DNA of 64,000 nucleotides from Streptomyces sp. V4I2 (GCF_030817655.1 NZ_JAUSZM010000003.1:1984001-2048000), one strand, 5' to 3'; counted from the first letter of the stretch, positions 44,561-53,993 are shown. Program-made: numbers and translations. The notes: generated by a model from the letters alone, not told the origin.

Positions 44561-45885
44561 CGGGCTGCCTCCACCACGACGGGGGCCGTCCGCACCAGGC
44601 GGACGCGCTCGGCGCGGTAGTGCCCCACCTGGCGCACCGACAGCCGCCAGCCGGGCAGTTCGGCCCGGTCGCCGACGGCCGGGATGCGGCCGAGGAGGTC
44701 GGCGACCAGGCCGGCGACGGTCTCGTACGGCCCCTCGGGCACGTCCAGGCCGATGCGCCGGAGGATGTCGACGCGGCAGCTGCCGTCGGCCTCCCAGGCG
44801 GGCCTGCCGTCCTCCGGCGCGGCGGCGGCGAGTTCCGGCAGGTCCTGACCGTCGTGCTCGTCGCGGACCTCGCCGACGATCTCCTCGACGATGTCCTCCA
44901 GCGTGACGACGCCTGCCGTGCCGCCGTACTCGTCGACGACGACGGCTATGGGCTGTTCGTTGCGCAGCTGTGCGAGCAGGGGCCGTACGGGCAGGGTCTC
45001 GGGTACGAGCAGCGCCGGACGGGCGATGTGCACCACCGGGGTGCGCAGGCGGTTGTGGGCGGGGACGGCCAGGGCGTCCTTGAGGTGCACCATGCCGACG
45101 ATCTCGTCGATCTTCTCGCGGTAGACGGGGAAGCGGGACAGGCCGGTGGCGCGGGTCAGGTTGACCACGTCCTCGGCGGTGGCCGACGACTGCAGGGCGC
45201 TGACCTTCACGCGCGGGGTCATGACGTGCTGCGCGGTCAGCTCGGCCAGCGACAGCGTCCGTACGAAGAGGTCCGCGGTGTCCTGCTCCAGGGCGCCGGC
45301 GCGCGCGGAGTGCCGGGCCAGGGAGACGAGTTCGCCGGGGGTGCGGGCGGAGGCCAGCTCCTCGGTGGGCTCGATGCCCAGCGCGCGGACGAGGCGGTTG
45401 GCGACCGCGTTCAGGGCTGCGATCACCGGGTGGAAGAGGCGGGCGAAGGCGTGCTGCGGGCCGGCGACGAAGCGCGCGACCTGCAGCGGCTTGGACACCG
45501 CCCAGTTCTTGGGCACCAGTTCGCCGATCACCATCTGCACGGCCGAGGCCAGCAGCATGCCGATGACCACGGCGACCCCGGAGACCGCTCCCTCGGGGAT
45601 GCCGGTCGCGGAGATGGGGCCGTCCAGCAGCTCGGCGAGCGCCGGTTCGGCGAGCATGCCGACGACGAGGGAGGTGATGGTGATGCCGAGCTGCGTGCCG
45701 GAGAGCTGGAAGGACAGCTCCTTGAGGGACTCGACGACCGTACGGGCCCGTCGGTCGCCCTCGGCGGCGGCCTTCTCGGCGTCCGTCGCCTCGACCGTGA
45801 CCAGGCCGAACTCGGCCGCGACGAAGAATCCGTTGGCGAGAATCAGCAGGAATGCCGCTCCGAGGAGCAGCAAGGGGGTGGTCAT
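44557..45885 (-). CDS. CNNM/CorC-type membrane protein with CBS pair and CorC domain
   Basis: 442 residues. DUF21 domain (about 1-200: LILANGFFVAAEFGLVTVEA, MVIGELVPKNWAVSK), CBS pair (about 215-340, ending VVVDEYGGTAGVVTLEDIVE), then the transporter-associated CorC/HlyC domain (WEADGSCRVDILRRIGLDVP, LPGWRLSVRQV). First gene of a two-gene unit; the shorter paralogue overlaps its stop. A heteromeric divalent-cation transporter is plausible. Confidence 0.93.
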   Translation of the reverse strand: MTTPLLLLGAAFLLILANGFFVAAEFGLVTVEATDAEKAAAEGDRRARTVVESLKELSFQLSGTQLGITITSLVVGMLAEPALAELLDGPISATGIPEGAVSGVAVVIGMLLASAVQMVIGELVPKNWAVSKPLQVARFVAGPQHAFARLFHPVIAALNAVANRLVRALGIEPTEELASARTPGELVSLARHSARAGALEQDTADLFVRTLSLAELTAQHVMTPRVKVSALQSSATAEDVVNLTRATGLSRFPVYREKIDEIVGMVHLKDALAVPAHNRLRTPVVHIARPALLVPETLPVRPLLAQLRNEQPIAVVVDEYGGTAGVVTLEDIVEEIVGEVRDEHDGQDLPELAAAAPEDGRPAWEADGSCRVDILRRIGLDVPEGPYETVAGLVADLLGRIPAVGDRAELPGWRLSVRQVGHYRAERVRLVRTAPVVVEAAR

Positions 45886-45988
45886 GATGCCGCCGCCTCG
45901 ATATGTCGGGAGGGGGCGGCGCAGGTACTACAGGACGATCCGTCCATCGCTGGAGGGAGTCACTCCTCGGGTAGCAGGAACAACACAG

Positions 45989-46018
45989 GGCGGAGGCGCA
46001 AACGAGAACGCCTCCGCC
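45989..46018 (-). terminator. Terminator after the PH-domain gene
   Basis: Perfect 10-bp arms GGCGGAGGCG (45989-45998) and CGCCTCCGCC (46009-46018), 10-base loop. Lies 25 bp past the PH-protein stop and separates the his/rib unit from the CNNM genes. Confidence 0.85.
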
Positions 46019-46043
46019 AACAGATTAATCAAGACATGGCCCG

Positions 46044-46487
46044 TTACGGCAGATCCCCAGTCGAACGGTCTTCGACGAGCGCCCGCAGGGCGCGTGCGTC
46101 GGCGATGGCGTGCTGCTTGGCGATGCCCGGCTGGATGCCGAGCGCGGGCAGGCTGGTGCCGTCGCTGAGGTTGAGGAAGACCCAGGGGTCGCCGGGGCGG
46201 AGGTTCACCTGGATGATCTCGGCCCAGGCCAGGCGGCGCTTGCTGGCGATATTGACGACGGTGACACCGGTCTCGTCGGCGACGACCTTCGGCCGCGACA
46301 GCATGAGCAGCACTCCGAACAGGAGCGCCCCGGTGAAGACGAAGCTGAGGCGCTCGCCGGGGCTGAGCTGTTCCAGCAGCATGGCGACCGTCGTGATGAC
46401 CACGAGGATCGCGACTCCCGCGGTCAGCAGCACGGCGCGGGTACGCCCTGGCCGGAACGTGACGGGGAGAGCGGGCAGTTCGGACAT
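46044..46487 (-). CDS. PH-domain membrane protein
   Basis: 147 residues. Two membrane helices (VLLTAGVAILVVITTVAMLL, FVFTGALLFGVLLML), then a bacterial PH-like domain (VVADETGVTVVNIASKRRLA, DPWVFLNLSDG). Starts 14 bp after the hisG stop, so it is probably co-transcribed with hisG. Function unknown. Conserved beside hisG in Streptomyces as far as I recall. Confidence 0.88.
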   Translation of the reverse strand: MSELPALPVTFRPGRTRAVLLTAGVAILVVITTVAMLLEQLSPGERLSFVFTGALLFGVLLMLSRPKVVADETGVTVVNIASKRRLAWAEIIQVNLRPGDPWVFLNLSDGTSLPALGIQPGIAKQHAIADARALRALVEDRSTGDLP

Positions 46488-46501
46488 TCTGACGGCGCCC
46501 C

Positions 46502-47350
46502 TCAGAGACGGCAGGCGTGGATGGCCGTCGTCAGGATGGCCCGCGCGCCGATGTCGTACAGGTCGTCCATGATCCGCTGGGCTTCCTTGGAAGGGACCAT
46601 CGCACGGACGGCGACCCAGCCCTCGTTGTGCAGCGGGGAGACGGTCGGGGACTCGAGGCCCGGCGTCAGCGCGACGGCCTTCTCGAGCTGCTCGACGCGG
46701 CAGTCGTAGTCCATCATCACGTACGTCCGGGCCACCAGGACGCCCTGGAGGCGGCGCAGGAACTGCTGGACCTTGGGCTCGTCGGCCTCGGCTCCGACGC
46801 GGCGGATGACGACGGCCTCCGACTTCATGATCGGGTCGCCGAAGACTTCGAGGCCCGCGTTGCGCAGCGAGGTGCCGGTCTCCACGACGTCCGCGATGAC
46901 TTCGGCGACGCCCAGTTCGATCGCGGTCTCGACGGCGCCGTCGAGGTGGACGACCGAGGCGTCGATGCCGTTGTCGGCGAGGTGCTTGGCGACGATGCCC
47001 TCGTAGGAGGTGGCCACCGTCTTGCCGGCGAGGTCCGCGATGCCGGCCGCCGTGCCGGGCTTGCCGGCGAAGCGGAAGGTGGAGCGGGCGAAGCCGAGCG
47101 GGAGGATGGCCTCCGCGCTGGCGCCCGAGTCGATCAGCAGGTCGCGGCCGGTGATGCCGATGTCGAGCTTGCCGGAGGAGACGTAGATCGCGATGTCGCG
47201 GGGGCGGAGGTAGAAGAACTCCACCTCGTTCTCCGGGTCGACGATCCGCAGTTCCTTGGACTCGCGGCGCTGCTGGTAGCCGGCCTCATGCAGCATCTCC
47301 GCCGCAGGTCCTGACAGGGAACCCTTGTTGGGGACGGCGATGCGCAGCAT
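46502..47350 (-). CDS. hisG: ATP phosphoribosyltransferase, long form
   Basis: First enzyme of histidine synthesis: joins ATP and PRPP to phosphoribosyl-ATP. 282 residues, so the long, homohexameric form with its own C-terminal regulatory domain for histidine feedback. Motifs: RIAVPNKGSLSGPAAEML at the start, DIGITGRDLLIDSG, ATSYEGIVAKHLADNG, VVETGTSLRNAGLEV (PRPP loop) and the C-terminal MDYDCRVEQLEKAVALTPGL. Follows hisE by 53 bp. Confidence 0.97.
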   Translation of the reverse strand: MLRIAVPNKGSLSGPAAEMLHEAGYQQRRESKELRIVDPENEVEFFYLRPRDIAIYVSSGKLDIGITGRDLLIDSGASAEAILPLGFARSTFRFAGKPGTAAGIADLAGKTVATSYEGIVAKHLADNGIDASVVHLDGAVETAIELGVAEVIADVVETGTSLRNAGLEVFGDPIMKSEAVVIRRVGAEADEPKVQQFLRRLQGVLVARTYVMMDYDCRVEQLEKAVALTPGLESPTVSPLHNEGWVAVRAMVPSKEAQRIMDDLYDIGARAILTTAIHACRL

Positions 47351-47403
47351 GAGGTCGGCTTCCTTCGTTCGTGCGGTTGTGATGTGCGGGTGGGTGGCGC
47401 GGC

Positions 47404-47676
47404 TCAGAGGTGGGCGTAGACGTCGTCCAGGGAGATCCCGCGGGCGACCATCATCACCTGGACGTGGTACAGCAGCTGCGAGATCTCCTCGGCAGCCGCC
47501 TCCTTGCCCTCGTACTCGGCGGCCATCCAGACTTCGGCGGCCTCCTCGACGACCTTCTTGCCGATGGCATGGACGCCCTTGCCGACCAGTTCTGCGGTGC
47601 GGGAAGTGGCGGGGTCGCCGTGCGCGGCCTTGTGCTGGAGCTCGGTGAAGAGCTCCTCGAACGTCTTATTGGACAT
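47404..47676 (-). CDS. hisE: Phosphoribosyl-ATP pyrophosphohydrolase
   Basis: 90 residues from the ATG at 47676; a GTG at 47688 is also in frame. Second histidine step, a MazG-like fold: [32 protein letters not shown] (metal-binding acids) and [20 protein letters not shown]. Only 34 bp after ribH, same strand, no terminator seen, so the histidine pair may be read from the riboflavin promoter. Confidence 0.97.
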   Translation of the reverse strand: MSNKTFEELFTELQHKAAHGDPATSRTAELVGKGVHAIGKKVVEEAAEVWMAAEYEGKEAAAEEISQLLYHVQVMMVARGISLDDVYAHL

Positions 47677-47710
47677 GGTGGCGCCCACTTTACGCGTAGT
47701 GCCGCCCGCC

Positions 47711-48196
47711 CTAACGCCACGGTTCGGATACTGAGCGGAGGGTGGCCGCCGTGGCCACCGCCGCCGTCACCGCCTCGTGGCCCTTGTCCTCGTTGGAGCC
47801 CTCGATGCCGGCCCGGTCCAGGGCCTGCTCCTCGGTGTCGCAGGTGAGGACACCGAAGCCGATGGGGACGCCGGTTTCCACGGAGACCTGGGTGAGGCCC
47901 AGGGTGACGCCCTGGCACACGTACTCGAAGTGGGGGGTGCCGCCGCGGATGACGACACCGAGGGCGACGATCGCGTCGTAGCCGCGGCCCGCGAGGACCT
48001 TGGCGACGACCGGGAGTTCCCAGCTGCCGGGGACCCTCAGCAGGGTCGGCTCGTCGATCCCCAGGTCGTGCAGGGCGCGCAGCGCGCCGTCCACCAGACC
48101 GTCCATCACCTTCTCGTGCCACTGTGCCGCGATGACGGCGACCCGCAGGTCTCCGACATTGCGTACGGACAGTTCCGGTGCACCCTTGCCGCTCAC
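47711..48196 (-). CDS. ribH: 6,7-dimethyl-8-ribityllumazine synthase
   Basis: 161 residues. Condenses the ribityl pyrimidine with 3,4-dihydroxybutanone phosphate. Motifs: [55 protein letters not shown] and [21 protein letters not shown] start. Follows ribBA by 21 bp; its product is the substrate of RibE. Confidence 0.97.
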   Translation of the reverse strand: MSGKGAPELSVRNVGDLRVAVIAAQWHEKVMDGLVDGALRALHDLGIDEPTLLRVPGSWELPVVAKVLAGRGYDAIVALGVVIRGGTPHFEYVCQGVTLGLTQVSVETGVPIGFGVLTCDTEEQALDRAGIEGSNEDKGHEAVTAAVATAATLRSVSEPWR

Positions 48197-48217
48197 GTCG
48201 CTCCTTGGTGTTCTGTC

Positions 48218-49507
48218 TTACTGGTTGCCGCAGGTGGACACGGGGGTCGTGTCCAGCCAGGGCAGGTCGTGACCCATCCGGTCCCGCTTGGTGCGCAGGT
48301 AGCGGAGGTTGTGCTCGCCCGCCTGTACGGGCATCGGCTCGCGGCCGTTGACCTTGAGGCCGTGGCGGACGAGCGCGTCGGTCTTGTCAGGGTTGTTGGT
48401 CATCAGACGCACGCTGTGGACGCCGAGGTCCTGAAGGATCTGCGCGCCGGCGCCGTAGTCCCGGGCGTCGGCGGGCAGGCCGAGCTCCAGGTTGGCGTCG
48501 AGGGTGTCGTGGCCCTGCTCCTGGAGCTCGTACGCGCGCAGCTTGGACAGCAGGCCGATGCCGCGTCCTTCGTGGCCGCGAAGATAGACCACCACTCCCC
48601 TGCCCTCGCTCTGGATGCGCTCCAGGGAGGCGTCGAGCTGCGGGCCACAGTCGCACCGCGCGGAGCCGAAGACGTCGCCGGTGAGGCACTCGGAGTGGAC
48701 GCGGACCAGGACGTCCTCGCCGTCGCCGATGTCTCCGTGCACCAGGGCGACGTGCTCGACGCCGTCGACGGTGGAGCGGTAGCCGTATGCCGTGAAGGTG
48801 CCGTGGACGGTGGGCAGGCGGGTCTCGGCCTCGCGGCGGACGGTGGGTTCGGAGCTGCGGCGGTAGGCGATCAGGTCCTCGATGGAGATGATCGTCAGGC
48901 CGTGCTTGCGGGCGAACGGGATCAGTTCGGGCAGGCGGAGCATGCGGCCGTCCTCGCCGGCGATCTCGACGATCGCGCCGGCCGGGCGCAGGCCCGCGAG
49001 GCGGGCGAGGTCGACGGCTGCCTCGGTGTGGCCGTTGCGGACCAGCACCCCGCCGGGCTTGGCGCGGAGCGGGAACACGTGGCCGGGGCGGACGAGGTCC
49101 GTGGGCTCCGCCGTACCGCTCGCGAGGAGCTGAAGCGTGGTGGCGCGGTCCGAGGCGGAGATGCCGGTGGTCACACCGTGAGCGGCGGAGGCGTCCACGG
49201 AGACTGTGAACGCGGTTTTCATCGACTCGGTGTTGTCGTCGACCATCTGCGGAAGCCGGAGCCGCTCCAGCTCGTCGCCCTCCATGGGGGCGCAGATCAG
49301 GCCGCGGCACTCGCTCATCATGAAGGCGACGATCTCGGGGGTCGCCTTCTCGGCGGCGATGACGAGGTCGCCCTCGTTCTCCCGGTCCTCGTCGTCCACG
49401 ACCACGATCGGGCGGCCGGCCGCGATGTCCGCGATGGCCTGCTCGATCGGGTCGAGCGCGAAGTCCTCGAGACCGTCGGTGCTGTACAGGATCGGTGCCG
49501 CGCTCAT
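48218..49507 (-). CDS. ribBA: Bifunctional 3,4-dihydroxybutanone-4-phosphate synthase/GTP cyclohydrolase II
   Basis: 429 residues. DHBP synthase half (about 1-215): [47 protein letters not shown] and [16 protein letters not shown] cyclohydrolase II half (about 220-420): [20 protein letters not shown], zinc Cys in [29 protein letters not shown] and NNPDK. Makes both precursors of the pathway. ATG overlaps the stop of ribM. Confidence 0.97.
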   Translation of the reverse strand: MSAAPILYSTDGLEDFALDPIEQAIADIAAGRPIVVVDDEDRENEGDLVIAAEKATPEIVAFMMSECRGLICAPMEGDELERLRLPQMVDDNTESMKTAFTVSVDASAAHGVTTGISASDRATTLQLLASGTAEPTDLVRPGHVFPLRAKPGGVLVRNGHTEAAVDLARLAGLRPAGAIVEIAGEDGRMLRLPELIPFARKHGLTIISIEDLIAYRRSSEPTVRREAETRLPTVHGTFTAYGYRSTVDGVEHVALVHGDIGDGEDVLVRVHSECLTGDVFGSARCDCGPQLDASLERIQSEGRGVVVYLRGHEGRGIGLLSKLRAYELQEQGHDTLDANLELGLPADARDYGAGAQILQDLGVHSVRLMTNNPDKTDALVRHGLKVNGREPMPVQAGEHNLRYLRTKRDRMGHDLPWLDTTPVSTCGNQ

Positions 49508-50154
49508 GCGGGCGCTCCTTCCAGGGCGGGCTGCGGGCCCTTGCGGGAGCGCAGCCACCAGTCGCGCATGCCCCACAGGACGAGCGCGCCGTAGATGACG
49601 TAGACGAAGCCGGAGAAGGCGTAGCCGTTGGCGAAGTTCAGCGGGACGCCGACCAGGTCGACCAGCAGCCAGGCGAACCAGAACTCGACCATGCCGCGCG
49701 CCTGGGCGTACATGGCGACGACGGTGCCGACGAAGATGTAGGCGTCCGGCCAGGGGTCCCAGGACAGGGTCGGGTACGCCTTGAAGAGGAGGGCCACCGC
49801 GACGGTCCCGACGGCCGCGGCGCCGACCATCGCCCCGCGCTCGCGCCAGGTGGCGAACCGCGGGGTGATCTGGCCGTCTCCCCCGTCTTCGGCCCGTCCC
49901 TTGTTGCGGTTCCACTGCCACCAGCCGTACCCGGCGACGACCATGACGACGGCCTGCTTGCCCGCACTGCCCGTCAGGTGGCCGAAGAAGGCTCCGAAGA
50001 GGACGAGGCCGGACAGGAACTGGACGGGCCAGCTCCATATGGACCGGCGCCAGCCGAGGGCGAGGGCGACCAGGCCGAGGGTGTTGCCGACCATGTCCGA
50101 CCACAGGATGTGCTGGTCGAAGAGGACGAACGCCTCGGAGTTCAGCCAGTTCAC
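49504..50154 (-). CDS. ribM: PnuC-like vitamin transporter, probably riboflavin transporter RibM
   Basis: 216 residues, about seven membrane helices; PnuC hallmarks are [12 protein letters not shown] and [20 protein letters not shown]. In S. davawensis and Corynebacterium, PnuC homologues placed with rib genes (RibM) carry riboflavin or roseoflavin by facilitated diffusion; the location here between ribE and ribBA supports that. It overlaps both neighbours by 4 bp and shares the FMN riboswitch. Nicotinamide riboside transport is the alternative. Confidence 0.88.
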   Translation of the reverse strand: MNWLNSEAFVLFDQHILWSDMVGNTLGLVALALGWRRSIWSWPVQFLSGLVLFGAFFGHLTGSAGKQAVVMVVAGYGWWQWNRNKGRAEDGGDGQITPRFATWRERGAMVGAAAVGTVAVALLFKAYPTLSWDPWPDAYIFVGTVVAMYAQARGMVEFWFAWLLVDLVGVPLNFANGYAFSGFVYVIYGALVLWGMRDWWLRSRKGPQPALEGAPA

Positions 50155-50753
50155 CGACCGGCCCCCTGACTGCCCATCAGCCGCTCGACGTACTTGGCGA
50201 TGACGTCGACCTCGAGGTTGACCGGGTCGCCGGGCTGCTTGCGGCCGAGCGTGGTCAGGTCGAGGGTGGTGGGGATGAGGCTGACGGTGAAGTAGTCGGG
50301 GCCCGCGTCGACGACGGTGAGGCTGATGCCGTCGACGGTGATGGAGCCCTTCTCGACGACATAGCGCGTGAGATCCGCGGGGAGTGAGATCTTCACGATC
50401 TCCCAGTTCTCGGACGGCTTGCGCTCCAGCACCGTGCCGGTGCCGTCGACGTGGCCCTGCACGATGTGGCCACCGAGGCGGGCGCCGAGGGCCATGGGGC
50501 GTTCGAGGTTGACGCGGGAGCCGACGGCGAGGGCGCCGAGGCTGGAGCGGTTGAGCGTCTCGGCCATCACGTCGGCCGTGAACCAGTCGTCCTCGTGCTC
50601 GACGACGGTCAGACAGACGCCGTTGACGGCGATGGAGTCGCCGTGCTTCGCACCCTCGGTGACGACGGGGCCACGCAGCCGGAAGCGGGAGGCGTCGCCG
50701 AGGTTCTCGACGGCGGTGACCTCACCCAGCTCTTCGACGATTCCGGTGAACAC
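50151..50753 (-). CDS. ribE: Riboflavin synthase alpha chain
   Basis: 200 residues, GTG at 50753 with GGAGG upstream. Two homologous lumazine-binding barrels: [42 protein letters not shown], and the repeat [18 protein letters not shown] with [18 protein letters not shown]. Dismutates two lumazines to riboflavin. First gene after the FMN riboswitch. Some actinobacterial annotations call it ribC. Confidence 0.97.
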   Translation of the reverse strand: MFTGIVEELGEVTAVENLGDASRFRLRGPVVTEGAKHGDSIAVNGVCLTVVEHEDDWFTADVMAETLNRSSLGALAVGSRVNLERPMALGARLGGHIVQGHVDGTGTVLERKPSENWEIVKISLPADLTRYVVEKGSITVDGISLTVVDAGPDYFTVSLIPTTLDLTTLGRKQPGDPVNLEVDVIAKYVERLMGSQGAGR

Positions 50754-50899
50754 TTCCCGGGTCCTCCTGCCTCTTCGGGCACGGACTCCGGGGCTGTCGA
50801 TGACGACAGAACGTACGAGCGGGAACACCGGGGGCGACGCCGGACAGGGCTCGCCCCATGGACGAACCGGTTCGGCGGCGCGCACGAATGCCCGCCCGC

Positions 50900-51030
50900 C
50901 GCGCACTGCCTCCCATCCGGACTTTAACCGTCGGTCCAGGAATTTCACCTGGTCAACCGGCCGCTGGAAGCGACCGGGTCGCGGACTGTAACCGCCGGTT
51001 CGGACTTTCACCGACCCCGGAGTGCGCTGC
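50900..51030 (-). promoter_or_regulatory. FMN riboswitch (RFN element)
   Basis: On the minus strand the conserved RFN blocks appear in order: GGGGTCGGTGAAAGTCCG, AACCGGCGGTTACAGTCCG, a variable arm, TTGACCAGGTGAAATTCC, CGACGGTTAAAGTCCGGATG and GGGAGGCAGTGCGC. The closing P1 stem is AGCGCACT (51028-51021) with AGTGCGC (50907-50901). About 145 bases separate it from the ribE GTG. FMN binding should lower expression of ribE, ribM, ribBA and ribH, and perhaps of hisE and hisG. Confidence 0.96.
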
Positions 51031-51170
51031 TTCTGGTACAGAGCCAGTGTGCCACGCCTGATCGACGTCCATACGGGCGAACGGTGTGGGGTGGCTCACA
51101 GGATCCACCGATGGACTTCTCGCGCGGGCAGTGGCGCACCAATTCCCGCACGTAGTCTGCATCTTGACCT

Positions 51171-51214
51171 TGGTCCACACCCCCTTGACGCAATGGTCTA
51201 GTCCTTTTTAGGGT
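51171..51214 (+). promoter_or_regulatory. Orphan chitinase-type promoter with DasR-like site
   Basis: -35 TTGACG (51185-51190), 18 bp, -10 TAGGGT (51209-51214). Two 12-bp repeats 23 bp apart: TGGTCCACACCC (51171-51182) and TGGTCTAGTCCT (51194-51205); the second is identical to that of the chitinase promoter at 36394-36405. No chitinase follows: a hairpin at 51242-51283 and then an NmrA-like gene at 51345. Looks like the promoter of a deleted chitinase gene. Confidence 0.75.
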
Positions 51215-51241
51215 CGCCTTGCGTGGACACCCGCACAGACG

Positions 51242-51283
51242 GGCCCGGCGGCGGTGACGACGGCCCTTGCCCGCCGCCGGGCC
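51242..51283 (+). terminator. Hairpin just after the orphan chitinase promoter
   Basis: Perfect 13-bp stem: GGCCCGGCGGCGG (51242-51254) and CCGCCGCCGGGCC (51271-51283), 16-base loop, then TCTTG. Only about 25 bp past the expected transcription start, so it may be the old terminator of the lost gene brought next to its promoter. Confidence 0.7.
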
Positions 51284-51344
51284 TCTTGACTGGGGAGGGG
51301 CGCTCCATCCGGGGGCGTCCGGTTCCCCGAAGGGGCTGAAGAGC

Positions 51345-52088
51345 ATGAACACGATCCTGGTCACCGGCGGCAGCGGAACGCTCGGCCGACTCGTCACCGA
51401 GCGGCTGCGCGCGGGCGGGCACGAGGTGCGGGTGCTCAGCCGGCACACGCAGCCGTACGCCGTCGATCTGCGGGAGGGCGGCGCCGGACTGGACGCCGCG
51501 GTCGCGGGCGTGGACACGATCGTGCACTGCGCGAGCACACCGCGCGGCGGTGACGAGCGGGCGGCGGCGCACCTGATCGCGGCGGCGCGACGGGCGGGGG
51601 TGGGACACCTGGCCTACATCTCGATCGTCGGGGTGGACCGGGTGCCGTTCGGCTACTACCGGACCAAGCTCGCCGTGGAGAAGCAGATCGAGGAGTCGGG
51701 GCTCGGCTGGACCGTGCTGCGGACGACCCAGTTCCACGATCTGCTCGTGCAGGTGTTCCAGGTGCTGGCCAAGGGGCCGGTCGTGCCGTTGCCCGCGGGT
51801 GTCCGGGACCAGCCGATCGAGGTGGCCGAAGTCGCGGAACGGCTGGCCGAGTTGGCGGCGGGCGCGCCCGCGGGGCGGGTCGACGACATGGGCGGACCCG
51901 AGGTGCGGTCGCTCGAGTCGCTGGCCCGCGCCTACCTGAAGGCGACGGGACGGAAGCGTGCGGTCGTGAACGTGCCGCTGGCGGGCAAGGCGTACCGGGG
52001 GTTCCGGGCGGGCGGCCATCTGACGCCGGAACGGGCCGTGGGCAAGGGGACGTTCGAGGACTACCTGGCTGCCAAGCGGCGGGGTTGA
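51345..52088 (+). CDS. NmrA-like NAD(P)-dependent reductase/epimerase
   Basis: 247 residues, atypical short-chain dehydrogenase. Dinucleotide motif TGGSGTLG at residues 7-14, then VDTIVHCAST and the SIVGVDRVPFGYYRTKLAVE stretch in which Tyr-x3-Lys is kept (YYRTK). This suggests an SDR-like or NmrA-like sugar/redox protein. The C-terminal part is Arg/Gly-rich. Ribosome site AAGGGG is 12 bases from the ATG. It stands directly downstream of the orphan chitinase promoter but beyond a hairpin, so transcription from it is doubtful. Substrate unknown. Confidence 0.82.
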   Translation: MNTILVTGGSGTLGRLVTERLRAGGHEVRVLSRHTQPYAVDLREGGAGLDAAVAGVDTIVHCASTPRGGDERAAAHLIAAARRAGVGHLAYISIVGVDRVPFGYYRTKLAVEKQIEESGLGWTVLRTTQFHDLLVQVFQVLAKGPVVPLPAGVRDQPIEVAEVAERLAELAAGAPAGRVDDMGGPEVRSLESLARAYLKATGRKRAVVNVPLAGKAYRGFRAGGHLTPERAVGKGTFEDYLAAKRRG

Positions 52089-52212
52089 GGGCTGTCCGGC
52101 GGCTCGGGCCGGAGGGAAACGTCGGCGCGCCTCGTCGACGCCGGAAACGACACCGATGAGCCGAGGCGATGGGGGTGCCGACGCGCGAGCGCCGCGGTCG
52201 AGATGCCCTGGC

Positions 52213-53937
52213 TCAGCTCGTCCTCCGGGGCGCGAACAGCTCGTCCTGCGCCTGCTCCCGCGCCGTGAGCAGCGCCCCGCGCAGCACCGCGCCGCCCCCC
52301 AGGGCGCTGGGCCGCACCTCCGTGGGCAGGGGTGACAGCCGGGCGAGACGGTCCTGGACCCGCAGTGCCAGGGTGTCGCCGCCCGCGCGACCGATCTCGC
52401 CGGCCAGCACCACACAGCCAGGGTCCAGTACGGCGATGACAGCGGCGGCGCCGAGGGCCACGCGGTCGGCGAGAGCGTCGAGGAAGCGGTCGGGGGCGGG
52501 GCTGGGGGGCGGCGCGGCGCGGTCACCCTCGGCGGGCGCGGCCGGGCTGCGGTCGGCGTCAGCGTCCGGGCCTTGATGCGACGCGGAATCAAACTCGGGA
52601 TGAGTGGGCGGCCCGGCACCGCCGCCCTCGGCGAGCGCGTCCGGGGAGCGGCCGGCGTCAGGAGCCGGGCCCGGACGCGACCCAGCACGACCATCCTCCG
52701 CCCGCACCCCCAGGAAGCCGCCAACCGCAGGTCCTGTGCACGGCACGGCACGACCACCGTCGGCCGACGCTGCCAGGCTTCGGTCGGCGTCAGAGTCCGG
52801 TCCTTGATGCGACGCAACACGACCATCCCCCGCCCGCGGGTCGCCCTTCGCGAAGGCTCCGCGGTGCGCGCGGTCCACCCCGGCCACCGGGCCTTCCACC
52901 GCCTTGCCCATCGCGGCCGCCCTGCCCTCCCCCACCCTCTCCACGGCCACCGTCGTGTCCGCTGCTGCTGCCACCCGCTCCAGCAAGACCGCCCGGCCCT
53001 CCACCGCCGCCCCGTCCACCATGGCCGCCCGTCCCTCCACCGCCTCCACCGCCGCCCGCACAAGCGCCGCCGCCCGTGGCTCGTGGGCCGTGGGCGGCGC
53101 GGTGAGACCGTGTTGTGCCGCCAGGTCGGCGATGGCGCCCGCACCCGCGAGGGAGTGGAAGCCTCCGTCGCAGTCGGTCGCCGAGGGCAGGCCCGTGGTG
53201 CCCGGTACCGGCAGGAAGCCGATCTCGCCCGCGCCGCCGGAGGCTCCCCGGCGCAGGGTCCCGTCGAGGACGACCGCGGCGCCGATGCCCATGCCGAGCC
53301 AGAGGAGCACGAAGGTGTCCCGGTCGCGGGCGGCGCCGTCGCGCTGTTCGGCGAGGGCGGCGAGGTTGGTCTCGTTCTCGACGCTGACGCGGGCCTGGGG
53401 GAACCGTTCCTGGAGCGCCGCCACCAGTTGCCGGTGCCATTCGGGCAGGCCAGAGGAGTCGCGGAGGTCGCCGCTCGCCGGGTCGATCAGGCCGGGGGCG
53501 CCGATGCCGAGGGTGTGCAGCCGGTCGGCGCCGGCCTCCTTCGCCACCCGCTCGACGAGGGTGACCGCCTGCTCGACCGCGGAGCCGGTGCCGGTGTCGT
53601 CGCCGATCGGCACGGACGCCTCGGCGAGCACCTGGCCGAGGAGGTCGGAGACGAGGACGGCGACGCCCTCGGTACGGATGTCCAGGGCGGCCAGATGGGC
53701 GCGGTCGGCGACGATCCCGTACAGCTTCGCGTTCGGCCCGCGGCGCTGCTCGCCCGACTCCCCGACGACCGCGATCAGGCCGGCGGCGGTGAGGCGTTCG
53801 ACGAGGTCGGCGACGGTGGGCCGGGACAGGCCGGTGAGCTGCTTCAACTGCCCTGCCGTCAACGGACCCTGGTGCTGGAGCAGACGCAGGGCGAGCCTGT
53901 CGTTGATGGCCCGGGCGGTGCTCGGGGATGCGGGCAT
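52213..53937 (-). CDS. ROK-family transcriptional regulator with a large repeat insertion
   Basis: 574 residues, against about 380-410 for the family. Winged helix at 1-75 (LALRLLQHQGPLTAGQLKQL, RPTVADLVERLTAAGLI). ROK domain: IGIGAPGLIDPASG-type segment, ENETNLAALAEQ, FVLLWLGMGIGAAVVLDGTL and GEIGFLPV. The usual zinc cluster CxCGxxGC is reduced to CDGGF. Between about residues 290 and 480 lies a low-complexity insert made of degenerate 25-30-residue units (SHQGPDSDADRSLAASADGG, SHQGPDADADRSPAAPAEGD). The fold then resumes with RFLDALADRVALGAAAVIAV. Faces an MFS gene across a perfect inverted repeat. Sugar-responsive repressor of that transporter is likely. Confidence 0.85.
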   Translation of the reverse strand: MPASPSTARAINDRLALRLLQHQGPLTAGQLKQLTGLSRPTVADLVERLTAAGLIAVVGESGEQRRGPNAKLYGIVADRAHLAALDIRTEGVAVLVSDLLGQVLAEASVPIGDDTGTGSAVEQAVTLVERVAKEAGADRLHTLGIGAPGLIDPASGDLRDSSGLPEWHRQLVAALQERFPQARVSVENETNLAALAEQRDGAARDRDTFVLLWLGMGIGAAVVLDGTLRRGASGGAGEIGFLPVPGTTGLPSATDCDGGFHSLAGAGAIADLAAQHGLTAPPTAHEPRAAALVRAAVEAVEGRAAMVDGAAVEGRAVLLERVAAAADTTVAVERVGEGRAAAMGKAVEGPVAGVDRAHRGAFAKGDPRAGDGRVASHQGPDSDADRSLAASADGGRAVPCTGPAVGGFLGVRAEDGRAGSRPGPAPDAGRSPDALAEGGGAGPPTHPEFDSASHQGPDADADRSPAAPAEGDRAAPPPSPAPDRFLDALADRVALGAAAVIAVLDPGCVVLAGEIGRAGGDTLALRVQDRLARLSPLPTEVRPSALGGGAVLRGALLTAREQAQDELFAPRRTS

Positions 53938-53993
53938 GCCGGGATCCTTCCAGATCGGGCGGACCGTACCGCGGGGGCCGATTATCCCGTTAT

